Below are positions 1 to 10,468 of a stretch of DNA of 64,000 nucleotides, piece by piece (the first letter of the stretch is position 1; each line of letters opens with the position of its first letter). The translations under genes and the position numbers were made by a program. This DNA comes from Simplicispira sedimenti (GTDB lineage: Bacteria; Pseudomonadota; Gammaproteobacteria; Burkholderiales; Burkholderiaceae_C). The stretch is from NCBI RefSeq assembly GCF_022760965.1, contig NZ_JAKVIJ010000001.1:124001-188000 (forward strand). Direction: 5' to 3'. Below the pieces are notes generated by a model that saw only the letters and a program-made list of their open reading frames with translations, had not been told where the DNA came from and did not search any database.

Positions 1-97
1 CCACAGGGTCGACCGTGACCGCGTCTTCGTTGTTGGCGCGCACACGGCCCGGGTCGGTGAGCGCGCAGAACTGGTAACTGATGGACAAACCCGTCAT
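1..97 (-). CDS. PP2C-family Ser/Thr protein phosphatase, N-terminal fragment
   Basis: The window edge cuts this gene; only the first 32 codons are visible, reading leftward from an ATG at 97. The peptide contains TDPGRVRANNEDAV, the N-terminal signature of bacterial PP2C phosphatases (Stp1/PstP/PrpC type), whose Asp/Glu residues take part in metal binding. The ATG overlaps the stop codon of the upstream kinase gene (ATGA), so the two are translationally coupled. A kinase and its opposing phosphatase in one operon is a common bacterial arrangement. The family call rests on this short motif plus context. Confidence 0.8.
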   Translation of the reverse strand, partial: MTGLSISYQFCALTDPGRVRANNEDAVTVDPV

Positions 98-1905
98 GGC
101 GTGGCCTTGTCCCGGCCCGTTGCGGGCGTGCGCGGCGCAGCCGCGTCCATCACGGTTTCTTGGAAATCCGACATATTGTGCCCAGGGGGATTGCTGAGCG
201 CATCATAGACGAGCGCCTGCCCTGGCGACACGTTCGCGGGGGTGCCTGCCCCCCCGAGGGTGGCGTGCACGCCACGCAGGGCGGAAGCAAACTGCCGTCC
301 GGTCTGAAAGCGCTCGCGCGGGCTCTTGCGCAAGGCCTGTTCCACCACCTGCGCCAGGTCCGCCGGCAGTTCTGGCCGCAGCGTGCGCAGGTCAGGGGCA
401 GGCGTATGGGCGATGTGGTGCATCAGCTCGCTCATGGAGTTGCCGCGCAGGGGCAACTGGCCGCTCAGCAGCTGGAACAGTGTGACGCCCAAGGCGTACA
501 GATCGCATCGCCCATCCACGCGCTGGCCCGCGAGCTGCTCGGGCGCCATGAAGCTGGGCGTGCCCAGCACGAGACCGGTGCGCGTCTTGCTGCTGTCGGT
601 GATGCGGGCGATGCCAAAGTCCGATACCTTGACCGCGTCGGCGCGCGGGTCGTACATGATGTTGGCGGGCTTGATGTCACGGTGCACCACATTTTGCTGG
701 TGCGCATAGTCCAACGCATCGGCCACCCGCGCCGCAATCGACACCACCTGCTCCACCGGCAGCAACTTGCCCGGCTGGGTAGCGCTGCTCAGGTCCTGGC
801 CCTTGAGCAGTTCCATGGCGATCCAGGCCAGGCCCTGGTCCTCACCCGCGTCATAGATGGTGACGATGTTCTGGTGCTGCAGCCGCCCTGCGGATTCGGC
901 CTCACGGAAAAAGCGCGCCCGAGCATCCACAAGGGCCGCACCATCGAACTCCTGCCCCAGCGCCAGCGCCTTGATGGCCACGATCCGGCCAATCTTGGGA
1001 TCGCGCCCCTGATAGACCACGCCCATGGCACCACGACCCAGCTCCTTTTCAATCTGATAGCGCCCCAGCGTGGCAGGGTGCGCCGCAGAATCCGATGGCA
1101 GTTCCTGGGGCTTGCTGGCCTGGGCTGCTATTTCGGCCAGGTGACGTGCACGCTTGCGCCGCTTGCGCGCTTCGGCATGCTGGCGGTCGTGACGCAGGAG
1201 GTGTTCATACACCGCCACGGCCTGGTCGTAGCGATGCTTCTGTTCGAACTCATGGGCCAGGTTCAGCAATTCGCCCTGCACCTGCGGCAAGCCGCGCGCA
1301 CGGCGCAGGCGCTCAAAAGCCATATCCAATTGACCTTGGCCCATCAAGGCCAAGCCCATCATGCGCTCGGATTCGACCTCTGCGGCCGACGGCGCAGCCA
1401 CCGCCTTGTGCTCCGGATCGACCCGCACCAGCAGGACCTGCACCAACCCACCCAGCACCAGCACCTCCACCGGCAGAGTGAGCGGCAGCGCCACAGAAGC
1501 CGCTTGCATGGCGCCCCACTGCAAAGCCAGCAGCGCGCCCGCCAGACCGAGGGCCAGTCCTGCCCCGGCAACCGCGCTCAACACCGGCAAGACCCCGACG
1601 AGCACCAGCAGAGCCGCCTGCACACCCAGCCAAGGCAGAGCCACTACCCACGCCGGCACAGCATGCAGTTGCTCCGCAGAATGCACACCTGTCGCTGCAG
1701 CGTCGAACAGATGGCGATCCAGCGCACCGCCAGACAAGAGATGCAGCAGCCCCAGCACCAGCGCCACCAGCACGGCCCCAGCCCCGTGCCGTAGCACGTG
1801 CTGCCATGTCTGACGCCCTCCTCGGTGACCACCCACTGTTTGCACCCCTGTTGTTCGCACTCTATGTAAGCAAGAATTGCGCCCCGACATCCGGGGCCAC
1901 GCCAT
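94..1905 (-). CDS. membrane-anchored eukaryotic-type Ser/Thr protein kinase
   Basis: Predicted Hanks-type kinase of about 603 aa. Order: a basic N-terminus, four hydrophobic segments (about residues 42-56, 84-108, 110-130, 142-160), a helical TPR-like linker, then the catalytic domain at about 281-555. It has the glycine loop LGRGAMGVVY, VAIK with the ATP-binding Lys312, HRDIKPAN and DFG, so it should be active. The membrane part resembles the TM bundle that follows CHASE2 domains, but the extracytoplasmic CHASE2 domain itself is missing. The frame is open back to 2043, but a terminator lies at 1981-2015; ATG 1905 or ATG 1890 is the likely start, neither with a strong ribosome site. It overlaps the PP2C gene by 4 bp. 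Confidence 0.85.
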   Translation of the reverse strand: MAWPRMSGRNSCLHRVRTTGVQTVGGHRGGRQTWQHVLRHGAGAVLVALVLGLLHLLSGGALDRHLFDAAATGVHSAEQLHAVPAWVVALPWLGVQAALLVLVGVLPVLSAVAGAGLALGLAGALLALQWGAMQAASVALPLTLPVEVLVLGGLVQVLLVRVDPEHKAVAAPSAAEVESERMMGLALMGQGQLDMAFERLRRARGLPQVQGELLNLAHEFEQKHRYDQAVAVYEHLLRHDRQHAEARKRRKRARHLAEIAAQASKPQELPSDSAAHPATLGRYQIEKELGRGAMGVVYQGRDPKIGRIVAIKALALGQEFDGAALVDARARFFREAESAGRLQHQNIVTIYDAGEDQGLAWIAMELLKGQDLSSATQPGKLLPVEQVVSIAARVADALDYAHQQNVVHRDIKPANIMYDPRADAVKVSDFGIARITDSSKTRTGLVLGTPSFMAPEQLAGQRVDGRCDLYALGVTLFQLLSGQLPLRGNSMSELMHHIAHTPAPDLRTLRPELPADLAQVVEQALRKSPRERFQTGRQFASALRGVHATLGGAGTPANVSPGQALVYDALSNPPGHNMSDFQETVMDAAAPRTPATGRDKATP

Positions 1906-1980
1906 GAGGCTATGACCAGTTACCCAGCCATAGCGACAGGGTTTGCCTGCGCCGGATCCGACAAAATTGTCAGCACCAGA

Positions 1981-2015
1981 AACAAAAAGCGCCTGGGCAC
2001 AGGCCACAGGCGCTT
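1981..2015 (-). terminator. Rho-independent terminator of sucCD
   Basis: Arms AAGCGCCTG (1987-1995) and CAGGCGCTT (2007-2015) are perfect complements. On the minus strand the stem is followed by a T run (the A run at 1984-1988 on plus). It sits 28 bases past the sucD stop and separates sucCD from the kinase gene. Confidence 0.85.
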
Positions 2016-2043
2016 CGGTCGGACGCGCCCACAGGCGCTGCAC

Positions 2044-2940
2044 TCACTTGAGCTGTGCCTTGAGCAGCTTGCCCAGCTCCGAGGGGTTGCGCGTCACGAC
2101 GAAACCGCACTCTTCCATGATGGCGAGCTTGGCATCGGCCGTGTCGGCCCCGCCGGAGATCAGCGCGCCGGCGTGGCCCATGCGCTTGCCGGGAGGGGCG
2201 GTCACGCCAGCGATGAAGCCGACGATGGGCTTCTTCATGTTGGCCTTGCACCACTGGGCGGCCTCGGCTTCATCAGGACCGCCGATTTCGCCGATCATGA
2301 TCACGGCGTCGGTGTCGGGGTCGTCGTTGAAGGCCTTCATCACGTCGATGTGCTTGAGACCGTTGATCGGGTCGCCGCCAATGCCCACGGCGGTCGATTG
2401 GCCCAGACCCACCTCGGTCAGCATGGCCACGGCTTCGTACGTCAGCGTACCGGAACGGGACACCACGCCGATGCGGCCCTTGCGGTGGATGTGGCCGGGC
2501 ATGATGCCGATCTTGATTTCGTCGGGCGTGATGATGCCGGGGCAGTTGGGGCCCAGCAGCAGCGTCTTCTTGCCGCCAGCAGCTTCCTTGGCCTTCATCT
2601 TGTTGCGCACTTCGAGCATGTCGCGCACGGGGATGCCTTCGGTGATGCAGATGGCCATGTCCAGGTCGGCTTCCACGGCTTCCCAGATGGCAGCGGCGGC
2701 ACCTGCGGGCGGCACGTAGATCACCGACACGGTGGCGCCGGTCTGCGTGGCGGCTTCCTTGACGGAGGCGTAGATCGGGATGTTGAAGATCGACTCACCG
2801 GCCTTCTTGGGGTTCACGCCCGCGACGAAGCAGTTCTTGCCGTTCGCGTATTCCTGGCACTTTTCGGTGTGGAACTGGCCGGTCTTGCCCGTGATGCCCT
2901 GGGTGATGACCTTGGTGTCTTTGTTGATGTAAATCGACAT
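2044..2940 (-). CDS. sucD: succinyl-CoA synthetase alpha subunit
   Basis: Alpha subunit of the TCA-cycle ligase that interconverts succinyl-CoA and succinate with ADP- or GDP-linked phosphorylation. It is 298 aa, normal for the family. The N-terminal CoA-binding Rossmann region includes QGITGKTGQFH, and the phosphorylated active-site histidine is His256 in GHAGALISGG. The gene lies 15 bases downstream of sucC and they form one operon, closed by the terminator at 1981-2015. Nothing unusual is seen. Confidence 0.98.
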   Translation of the reverse strand: MSIYINKDTKVITQGITGKTGQFHTEKCQEYANGKNCFVAGVNPKKAGESIFNIPIYASVKEAATQTGATVSVIYVPPAGAAAAIWEAVEADLDMAICITEGIPVRDMLEVRNKMKAKEAAGGKKTLLLGPNCPGIITPDEIKIGIMPGHIHRKGRIGVVSRSGTLTYEAVAMLTEVGLGQSTAVGIGGDPINGLKHIDVMKAFNDDPDTDAVIMIGEIGGPDEAEAAQWCKANMKKPIVGFIAGVTAPPGKRMGHAGALISGGADTADAKLAIMEECGFVVTRNPSELGKLLKAQLK

Positions 2941-2955
2941 GTGTGTTCTCCGGGC

Positions 2956-4116
<1,161 letters not shown>

Positions 4117-4207
4117 GAGGGTCTCTCTCAGGGAAGGGATTTCACCCGTCTACCATGGCTGATTGTTCTGGCGGCGGGCTTGGGACATGGCAGCCGGTAA
4201 ATGTATC

Positions 4208-4224
4208 ATGGTGCGGCGCACCAT
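4208..4224. promoter_or_regulatory. palindromic operator candidate between sucC and argC
   Basis: ATGGTGCG-G-CGCACCAT is a perfect 8-bp inverted repeat with a single central base, in the 168-base divergent region between sucC and argC. Its symmetry and position, about 90 bases upstream of sucC and 60 upstream of argC, fit a dimeric repressor or activator site. The regulator is unknown. A sigma-54/NtrC site was considered, but the half-sites are in the opposite order (GGTGC...GCACC). Confidence 0.5.
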
Positions 4225-4284
4225 ACCTTTTTGCAAACTTACATGCTGCGACACCCCCGTGCCGCACATGGCCCTGGAGAGACC

Positions 4285-5217
4285 ATGCCCACCGTATTCA
4301 TCGATGGCGAAGCCGGTACCACCGGCCTGCAGATCCGCGAACGCCTGCAAGGCATGGCGGGCGTGCAACTGCTGAGCATCGCGCCCGAAAAGCGCAAGGA
4401 TCCACTGGCCAAGCGCGCACTCATTGCGCAGGCCGATCTGGTGGTGCTGTGCCTGCACGACGACGCAGCGCGCGAGAGCGTGGCACTGGTGGACGCCATC
4501 ACCCAGGAGACCGGCAAGGCCATCAAGATCATCGACGCCAGCACCGCCCACCGCACCACGGCAGGCTGGGTCTATGGCTTCCCGGAGCTGTGCGCAGGGC
4601 AGGCAGATGCCGTGCGCCAGGCGACGCGCGTGGCCAACCCCGGCTGCTACGCCACCGGCGCCATCGCCCTGCTGCGCCCGCTGGTCGATGCAGGCCTGCT
4701 GCCGCAAGACGCAGCGCTGTCGCTGCCCTCGGTGTCGGGCTACAGCGGCGGCGGACGCAGCATGATCGAAGCCTATGAAGCCGGCCAGGCCGCGCCTTAC
4801 GAGGCCTACGCCCTGGGCCTGGCACACAAGCACATCCCCGAGATCCTGCATTGCACCGGCCTGACCCGGCGCCCGGTGTTCATTCCGGCCGTGGGCAATT
4901 TTGCGCAGGGCATGCTGGTGCAATGCCCGCTGCACCTGGACCTGCTGCCCGGCGCACCCAAGGCCGCCGACCTGCACGATGCACTGGCCGCCCACTACGC
5001 CCGCACCAACACGCCAGAGCAGTATGTGAAGGTCCTGCCTCCCACCGACGACCTGAAACTCGCAGCCGACACCCTGGCCAACACCAACCAGCTGGAGCTG
5101 CGCGTATTTGCCAACGAAACCTACCGCCAGGCCGTGCTGGTGGCCCGGCTGGACAACCTGGGCAAAGGCGCCAGCGGCGCCGCCGTGCAGAACCTGCGCC
5201 TGATGCTGGGGCTTTGA
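4285..5217 (+). CDS. argC: N-acetyl-gamma-glutamyl-phosphate reductase, short type 2
   Basis: NADPH-dependent third step of arginine biosynthesis, reducing N-acetylglutamyl phosphate to the semialdehyde. It is 310 aa, the length of the type 2 (short) ArgC enzymes. The N-terminal DGEAGTTGLQI forms the nucleotide-binding loop and Cys121 in NPGCYATGA is the catalytic cysteine. The start at 4285 follows GGAGA 5-9 bases upstream; an in-frame extension to 4201 has no family similarity. It stands alone and ends in a large palindromic repeat shared with recX. Confidence 0.95.
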   Translation: MPTVFIDGEAGTTGLQIRERLQGMAGVQLLSIAPEKRKDPLAKRALIAQADLVVLCLHDDAARESVALVDAITQETGKAIKIIDASTAHRTTAGWVYGFPELCAGQADAVRQATRVANPGCYATGAIALLRPLVDAGLLPQDAALSLPSVSGYSGGGRSMIEAYEAGQAAPYEAYALGLAHKHIPEILHCTGLTRRPVFIPAVGNFAQGMLVQCPLHLDLLPGAPKAADLHDALAAHYARTNTPEQYVKVLPPTDDLKLAADTLANTNQLELRVFANETYRQAVLVARLDNLGKGASGAAVQNLRLMLGL

Positions 5218-5270
5218 TTGCTATTGTTTTAATAGCTGCTGGCGCTTGATCATCAAGCGCCAGCAGCCAA
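5218..5270. repeat. REP-like palindrome, best-preserved copy
   Basis: TTGCTATTGTTTTAATAGC is followed by a 16-bp perfect inverted repeat, GCTGCTGGCGCTTGAT (5235-5250) and its complement (5252-5267), with one central base. It lies between the convergent argC and recX and could act as a bidirectional transcription stop, though it lacks a T run. It is the reference copy of a family found about a dozen times here. Confidence 0.9.
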
Positions 5271-5275
5271 AAACA

Positions 5276-5728
5276 CTAAAAATCGTCTTCCACACCCCGC
5301 ACCACGCGGCGCACGGTGTCGGAGGCAAATCCACGTGCCAGCAGAAAGCGCACCTGGCGGGCGCGGCCCGCAGCGTCGGGCGCGGGCGCGCCAAACTTGC
5401 GCTCCCACAGCACCCGGGCACGCTCCAGTTCGGTGCCGCCCAGGCCTTCCAGGGCCGCATCCACCGTGGAGGCATCCAGCCCCTTGGCCTGCAGTTCCTG
5501 GCGCAAACGCTGCGTACCCAAGCGGGCAGCGCGGCGGTGGACCAGCGATGCGGCGGCGCGCTCGTCGCTGAGAAAGCCCTGGGCCTGCAGGGCATCGAGC
5601 AGGGCATCGAGCTGCCCCTCGGTTTCCTCGTGCGGCGCCAGCTTGCGCCGCAGCTCCGAGCGCGTGTGCTCGCGCCGCGCCAGGCTGCGCAGTGCGCGGG
5701 CCCTGAGCGAAAGGGCGGGCTGTGCCAT
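5276..5728 (-). CDS. recX: RecX regulator of RecA
   Basis: 150-aa helical protein of the RecX family, which binds RecA filaments and limits their extension and activity. It shows the family's helical repeats, for example GFLSDERAAASLVHRRAARLG, then GTQRLRQELQAKG, and a C-terminal RGVEDDF. It starts 6 bases after the recA stop, so the two are certainly co-transcribed and share the LexA-controlled promoter upstream of recA. Confidence 0.95.
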   Translation of the reverse strand: MAQPALSLRARALRSLARREHTRSELRRKLAPHEETEGQLDALLDALQAQGFLSDERAAASLVHRRAARLGTQRLRQELQAKGLDASTVDAALEGLGGTELERARVLWERKFGAPAPDAAGRARQVRFLLARGFASDTVRRVVRGVEDDF

Positions 5729-5734
5729 GCCCGC

Positions 5735-6817
<1,083 letters not shown>

Positions 6818-6849
6818 GGTGGACTCCTTGGAAGGTGGGATGGTGTCGC

Positions 6850-6865
6850 CTGTTTTTCATCACAG
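6850..6865. promoter_or_regulatory. LexA (SOS) box upstream of recA
   Basis: CTGTTTTTCATCACAG matches the proteobacterial LexA consensus CTGT-N8-ACAG exactly. It lies 33 bases upstream of the recA GTG start, the expected position for repression of recA-recX. Confidence 0.85.
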
Positions 6866-6866
6866 G

Positions 6867-6882
6867 CTGGATGCTTGAACAG
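6867..6882. promoter_or_regulatory. second, imperfect LexA-like box
   Basis: CTGGATGCTTGAACAG fits CTGG-N8-ACAG, with one mismatch in the left half-site. Its centre is 17 bp from that of the perfect box, so two LexA dimers could sit side by side. Confidence 0.5.
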
Positions 6883-6897
6883 TAGTTTATCCAGCAA

Positions 6898-6936
6898 TAA
6901 ATCAAACATCGCCAAATATTTGGTCAGTTTGATTTA
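6898..6936. promoter_or_regulatory. nested dyad, MarR-type operator candidate
   Basis: Outer arms TAAATCAAAC (6898-6907) and GTTTGATTTA (6927-6936) are perfect 10-bp complements. They enclose the perfect palindrome CCAAATATTTGG (6912-6923), essentially concentric with them. The dyad ends 10 bases before the ATG of the MarR-type gene, an ideal site for autorepression, and also lies upstream of recA. Confidence 0.75.
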
Positions 6937-6946
6937 CCATTTCCGC

Positions 6947-7456
6947 ATGACTGACACCCTCGCCGCCACGCCTATGGATGCCGCGCACCACGATGCCTGG
7001 CGCCAGACGCACCTGGGCCGCCTGATGGGCCACGCCCTGCGCCGCTTTGATGCGCGGGTGCTGCAGCTCATGGCGCGCAATGTGGAGGTGCCGCTGGCGC
7101 TGTCCAACCTGGCGGCGCGCCAGCAGGTGAGTGCGGCGCATGTGCACATCACGCGCCACCTGTCGCTGCGCGGCGACCGGCTCAGCGACCTGGCCGCCAA
7201 GGCGGGCATGACCAAGCAGGCCATGGGCACGCTGGTGGACCAGTGCGAGGCCTGGGGCCTGGTGCAGCGCCTGCCTGACCCGCACGACGCACGCGCGCGG
7301 CGCGTGTGCTTCACCCCCACGGGGCTGGACTGGCTGCGCGCCTTCGAGGCGGCCGTGGCGCAGGCCGAGGCCGAATGGCGTGCCGAGGTGGGCGACGCCG
7401 TGGCCACGGTGGTGTCCATCGGGCTGGAGACCTATGCCAGCGGCGCCTCGTCCTGA
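6947..7456 (+). CDS. MarR-family winged-helix regulator
   Basis: 169-aa transcription regulator. The central winged helix contains VHITRHLSLRGDRLSDLA and a recognition-helix region AKAGMTKQAMGTLVDQC, followed by RLPDPHDARARRVCFTPTG, the wing typical of MarR proteins. The ATG at 6947 has no ribosome-binding site and follows the long dyad directly, so translation may be leaderless or weak. It is divergent from recA. Ligand and targets are unknown; autoregulation through the dyad is the obvious inference. Confidence 0.85.
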   Translation: MTDTLAATPMDAAHHDAWRQTHLGRLMGHALRRFDARVLQLMARNVEVPLALSNLAARQQVSAAHVHITRHLSLRGDRLSDLAAKAGMTKQAMGTLVDQCEAWGLVQRLPDPHDARARRVCFTPTGLDWLRAFEAAVAQAEAEWRAEVGDAVATVVSIGLETYASGASS

Positions 7457-7511
7457 GAACGTGCGCTGAGGCAACGCCCTAAAATCCTTGCATAACCAGG
7501 AGACTCCCCCC

Positions 7512-8186
<675 letters not shown>

Positions 8187-8189
8187 AAA

Positions 8190-8224
8190 TTGCTATGTTC
8201 TTGATAGCTAGTGACGCTTGATTT
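8190..8224. repeat. REP-like repeat, degenerate copy
   Basis: ATTGCTATGTTCTTGATAGC followed by TAGTGACGCTTGATTTC matches the left half of the repeat at 5218. The right arm of the palindrome is lost. It separates the response regulator from its kinase. Confidence 0.75.
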
Positions 8225-8268
8225 CATTGCCTTACAAGCCAATTTGATTCAAATCCAGGGCCGCCACC

Positions 8269-9717
8269 TTGAAACTCTTTCAGCGCGAGCAACGCTCCCT
8301 GTTCGGCGAGATCCTGGACTGGATGCTCACCCCGCTGCTGCTGCTCTGGCCTGTGGGCCTGGCACTGACCTGGCTGGTGGCACAGGGCATTGCCAACAAA
8401 CCGTTTGACCGCGCCCTGATCTACAACGCGCACGCCCTCGCACAACTGGTGACGGTGCAGCGCGGCAGGCCGCAATTCAACCTGCCACAGTCCGCCAGCG
8501 AAATCCTGCGCGCCGACGATTCCGACTCGGTCTATTACCAAGTGCTGGGGCCGCGCGGGGAATGGCTCTCGGGTGAGCGCGACCTGCCGCCCCCGCCGGA
8601 GGAAGAAACCCCCCAGCCCGGTGATGTGCGCTTGCGCGACGCCGAACTGCGCGGCGTGGACATCCGCGTGGCCTACATCTGGGTGCGCGTGCCGGTGGAG
8701 GGCAACCCGCTGGCCCTGGTGCAGGTGGCCGAAACGCGCGAGAAGCGCAGCGTGCTGGCCACCGAGATCATCAAGGGCGTGATGGTGCCCCAGTTCGTGC
8801 TGCTGCCGCTGGCCGTGCTGCTGGTCTGGCTGGCGCTGGCGCGCGGCATCAAGCCGCTCAACCAGCTCGAAGAGCGCATCCGCGCACGCAGCCCCGACGA
8901 CCTCTCGCCGCTGGACCACAAGACCGTGCCGCTGGAAGTGGCGCCGCTGGTGGACTCGGTGAACGACCTGCTCACGCGCCTGAACGATTCGCTGGCCACG
9001 CAAAAGCGCTTCCTGGCCGACGCCGCGCACCAGCTCAAGACCCCGCTGGCGGGCCTGCGCATGCAGGCCGACCTGGCCCAGCGCGAGGGCACCAGCACCG
9101 ACGAGCTCAAGCAATCGCTCAAACAGATCGGGCGTTCCAGCATCCGCGCCACGCACACCGTCAACCAGTTGCTGGCCCTGGCCCGGGCCGAGGCCAGCGG
9201 CGCGCAGATGACCCAGCAGCGCTGCGACCTGGCACGCCTGACCATGGACGTGGTGCGCGACTCGGTGCCCCGCGCCATGGACAAGCGCATCGACCTGGGC
9301 TACGACGGTGCCGAGCCCGGCGCCCCCGGCGTGTGGCTGGACGGCAACCCCACCCTGCTCAAGGAACTGGTGCGCAACCTGGTGGACAACGCCATCAACT
9401 ACACCCCCTCCTCGGACGACAGACCCGGCGTGGTGACCGTGCGCGTGCTGGCAGACACCTTCGGCCGCGTGCTGCTGCTGCAGGTGGAGGACACCGGCCC
9501 CGGCGTGCCCGAGTCTGAGCGTGAGCTGATCTTCCAGCCCTTCTACCGCGCGCTGGGCAGCGAGGCCGACGGCTCCGGACTGGGCCTGCCCATCGTGCAG
9601 GAGATCGCCCGCCAGCACCAGGCCGAAATCAGCGTGGAAGACGCCCGCCCCGGCCAGACACCGCCCGGGGCGCGGTTCACCGTGCGCTTCCCGGCACGGG
9701 ACGACCAGAACGATTGA
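8269..9717 (+). CDS. sensor histidine kinase, TctE-like
   Basis: 482 aa with a TTG start; the peptide from this codon (LKLFQREQRSLFGEILDWML) matches how TctE-type kinases begin. Two transmembrane helices (about 19-40 and 172-192) flank a periplasmic sensor domain of the 2CSK_N type. HAMP-like and dimerisation parts follow, with the phospho-acceptor His254 in DAAHQLKTPLAGLR, then the ATPase domain with NLVDNAINYT, DTGPGVP and GSGLGLPIV. It is the cognate kinase of the regulator at 7512. The stop is directly adjacent to the convergent SPOR gene. Confidence 0.92.
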   Translation: MKLFQREQRSLFGEILDWMLTPLLLLWPVGLALTWLVAQGIANKPFDRALIYNAHALAQLVTVQRGRPQFNLPQSASEILRADDSDSVYYQVLGPRGEWLSGERDLPPPPEEETPQPGDVRLRDAELRGVDIRVAYIWVRVPVEGNPLALVQVAETREKRSVLATEIIKGVMVPQFVLLPLAVLLVWLALARGIKPLNQLEERIRARSPDDLSPLDHKTVPLEVAPLVDSVNDLLTRLNDSLATQKRFLADAAHQLKTPLAGLRMQADLAQREGTSTDELKQSLKQIGRSSIRATHTVNQLLALARAEASGAQMTQQRCDLARLTMDVVRDSVPRAMDKRIDLGYDGAEPGAPGVWLDGNPTLLKELVRNLVDNAINYTPSSDDRPGVVTVRVLADTFGRVLLLQVEDTGPGVPESERELIFQPFYRALGSEADGSGLGLPIVQEIARQHQAEISVEDARPGQTPPGARFTVRFPARDDQND

Positions 9718-10455
9718 TCAGGAACAGGGCTTGAGCGTCTTGCCCGCCATGGCCGGGCGCAGCACGTCCAGCTGGGGGCGCAAGGCATCGTCCACGCTGG
9801 GCAGGCGCAACTGGTAGCCAGGGGTGTCGGGGCGCTCCTGCACCACCTTGGCCGTGCGCACGCCCTTGGCCACCAGATTGCCCATGCCACGCTGGGCCGC
9901 CTCTTCGGTGGAGAAGCGCCCCAGCGACAGCCCCGGCTCCAGCGACGCGGTGCTGGGCCGATCAAAGGAAATACCCAGCTCGCGCAGTTCAGCGCGCTTC
10001 TTGGCCAGGGCGTCGGCATCGGCGAACTTGCCCATGTACACCATCCAGCGGCCCGGGATGGTGGTGCGCTGCAGGCTCCAGCTGCCCTGGGGCAGCGCAC
10101 CAGCCACGCGGCGCAGGGCGTTGGCCTGTTCTTCGTCGAACACCCCGGCCTGCAGGCATTCGCCCGCAGGGCGGGCGGGCTCGGTGGCCGCCACTGGGAC
10201 CGACGCCGCAGGCGCCTCGGCGCTGGCCTGGACGGCACTGTGCTCTGGGGCGGGCACAGCGGCCGGGGCCGGGCGCACGGGCGGGGTGGCAGGCTCCCCC
10301 GCCAGGCGCACGGCCTCGGGGCGGATCTGCTGCTGCAGGCGCTGCGGTTCGCCCTGGGGCGCAGGCGCCAGGCCCCACTCGGCCAGATGGCCCTGGGACC
10401 AGGCGTAATAGCCAGCATTGGCCAGCAAAAGCACGATAACGGTCAGACGCAACAT
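9718..10455 (-). CDS. SPOR-domain membrane protein
   Basis: 245 aa. One N-terminal transmembrane helix (about residues 3-19), a Pro/Ala-rich linker (about 30-115), and a C-terminal region with repeats of the SPOR fold (for example WMVYMGKFADADALAKKRAEL). SPOR domains bind septal peptidoglycan stripped of stem peptides, so a periplasmic role near division sites is inferred. It follows birA by 13 bases in the SET-birA-SPOR operon. Confidence 0.8.
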   Translation of the reverse strand: MLRLTVIVLLLANAGYYAWSQGHLAEWGLAPAPQGEPQRLQQQIRPEAVRLAGEPATPPVRPAPAAVPAPEHSAVQASAEAPAASVPVAATEPARPAGECLQAGVFDEEQANALRRVAGALPQGSWSLQRTTIPGRWMVYMGKFADADALAKKRAELRELGISFDRPSTASLEPGLSLGRFSTEEAAQRGMGNLVAKGVRTAKVVQERPDTPGYQLRLPSVDDALRPQLDVLRPAMAGKTLKPCS

Positions 10456-10468
10456 GTAAAAAAGCGGT

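Noticed and set aside
160..1794. Long plus-strand open frame (544 codons) opposite the kinase gene
   Set aside because: Gln/His/Arg-rich peptide without recognisable domains; it mirrors the minus-strand kinase, whose motifs are intact. High GC content makes such antisense frames common.
4208..4224. NtrC or LexA site
   Set aside because: Half-site order is opposite to the NtrC consensus, and there is no CTGT-N8-ACAG; kept only as an unassigned palindrome.
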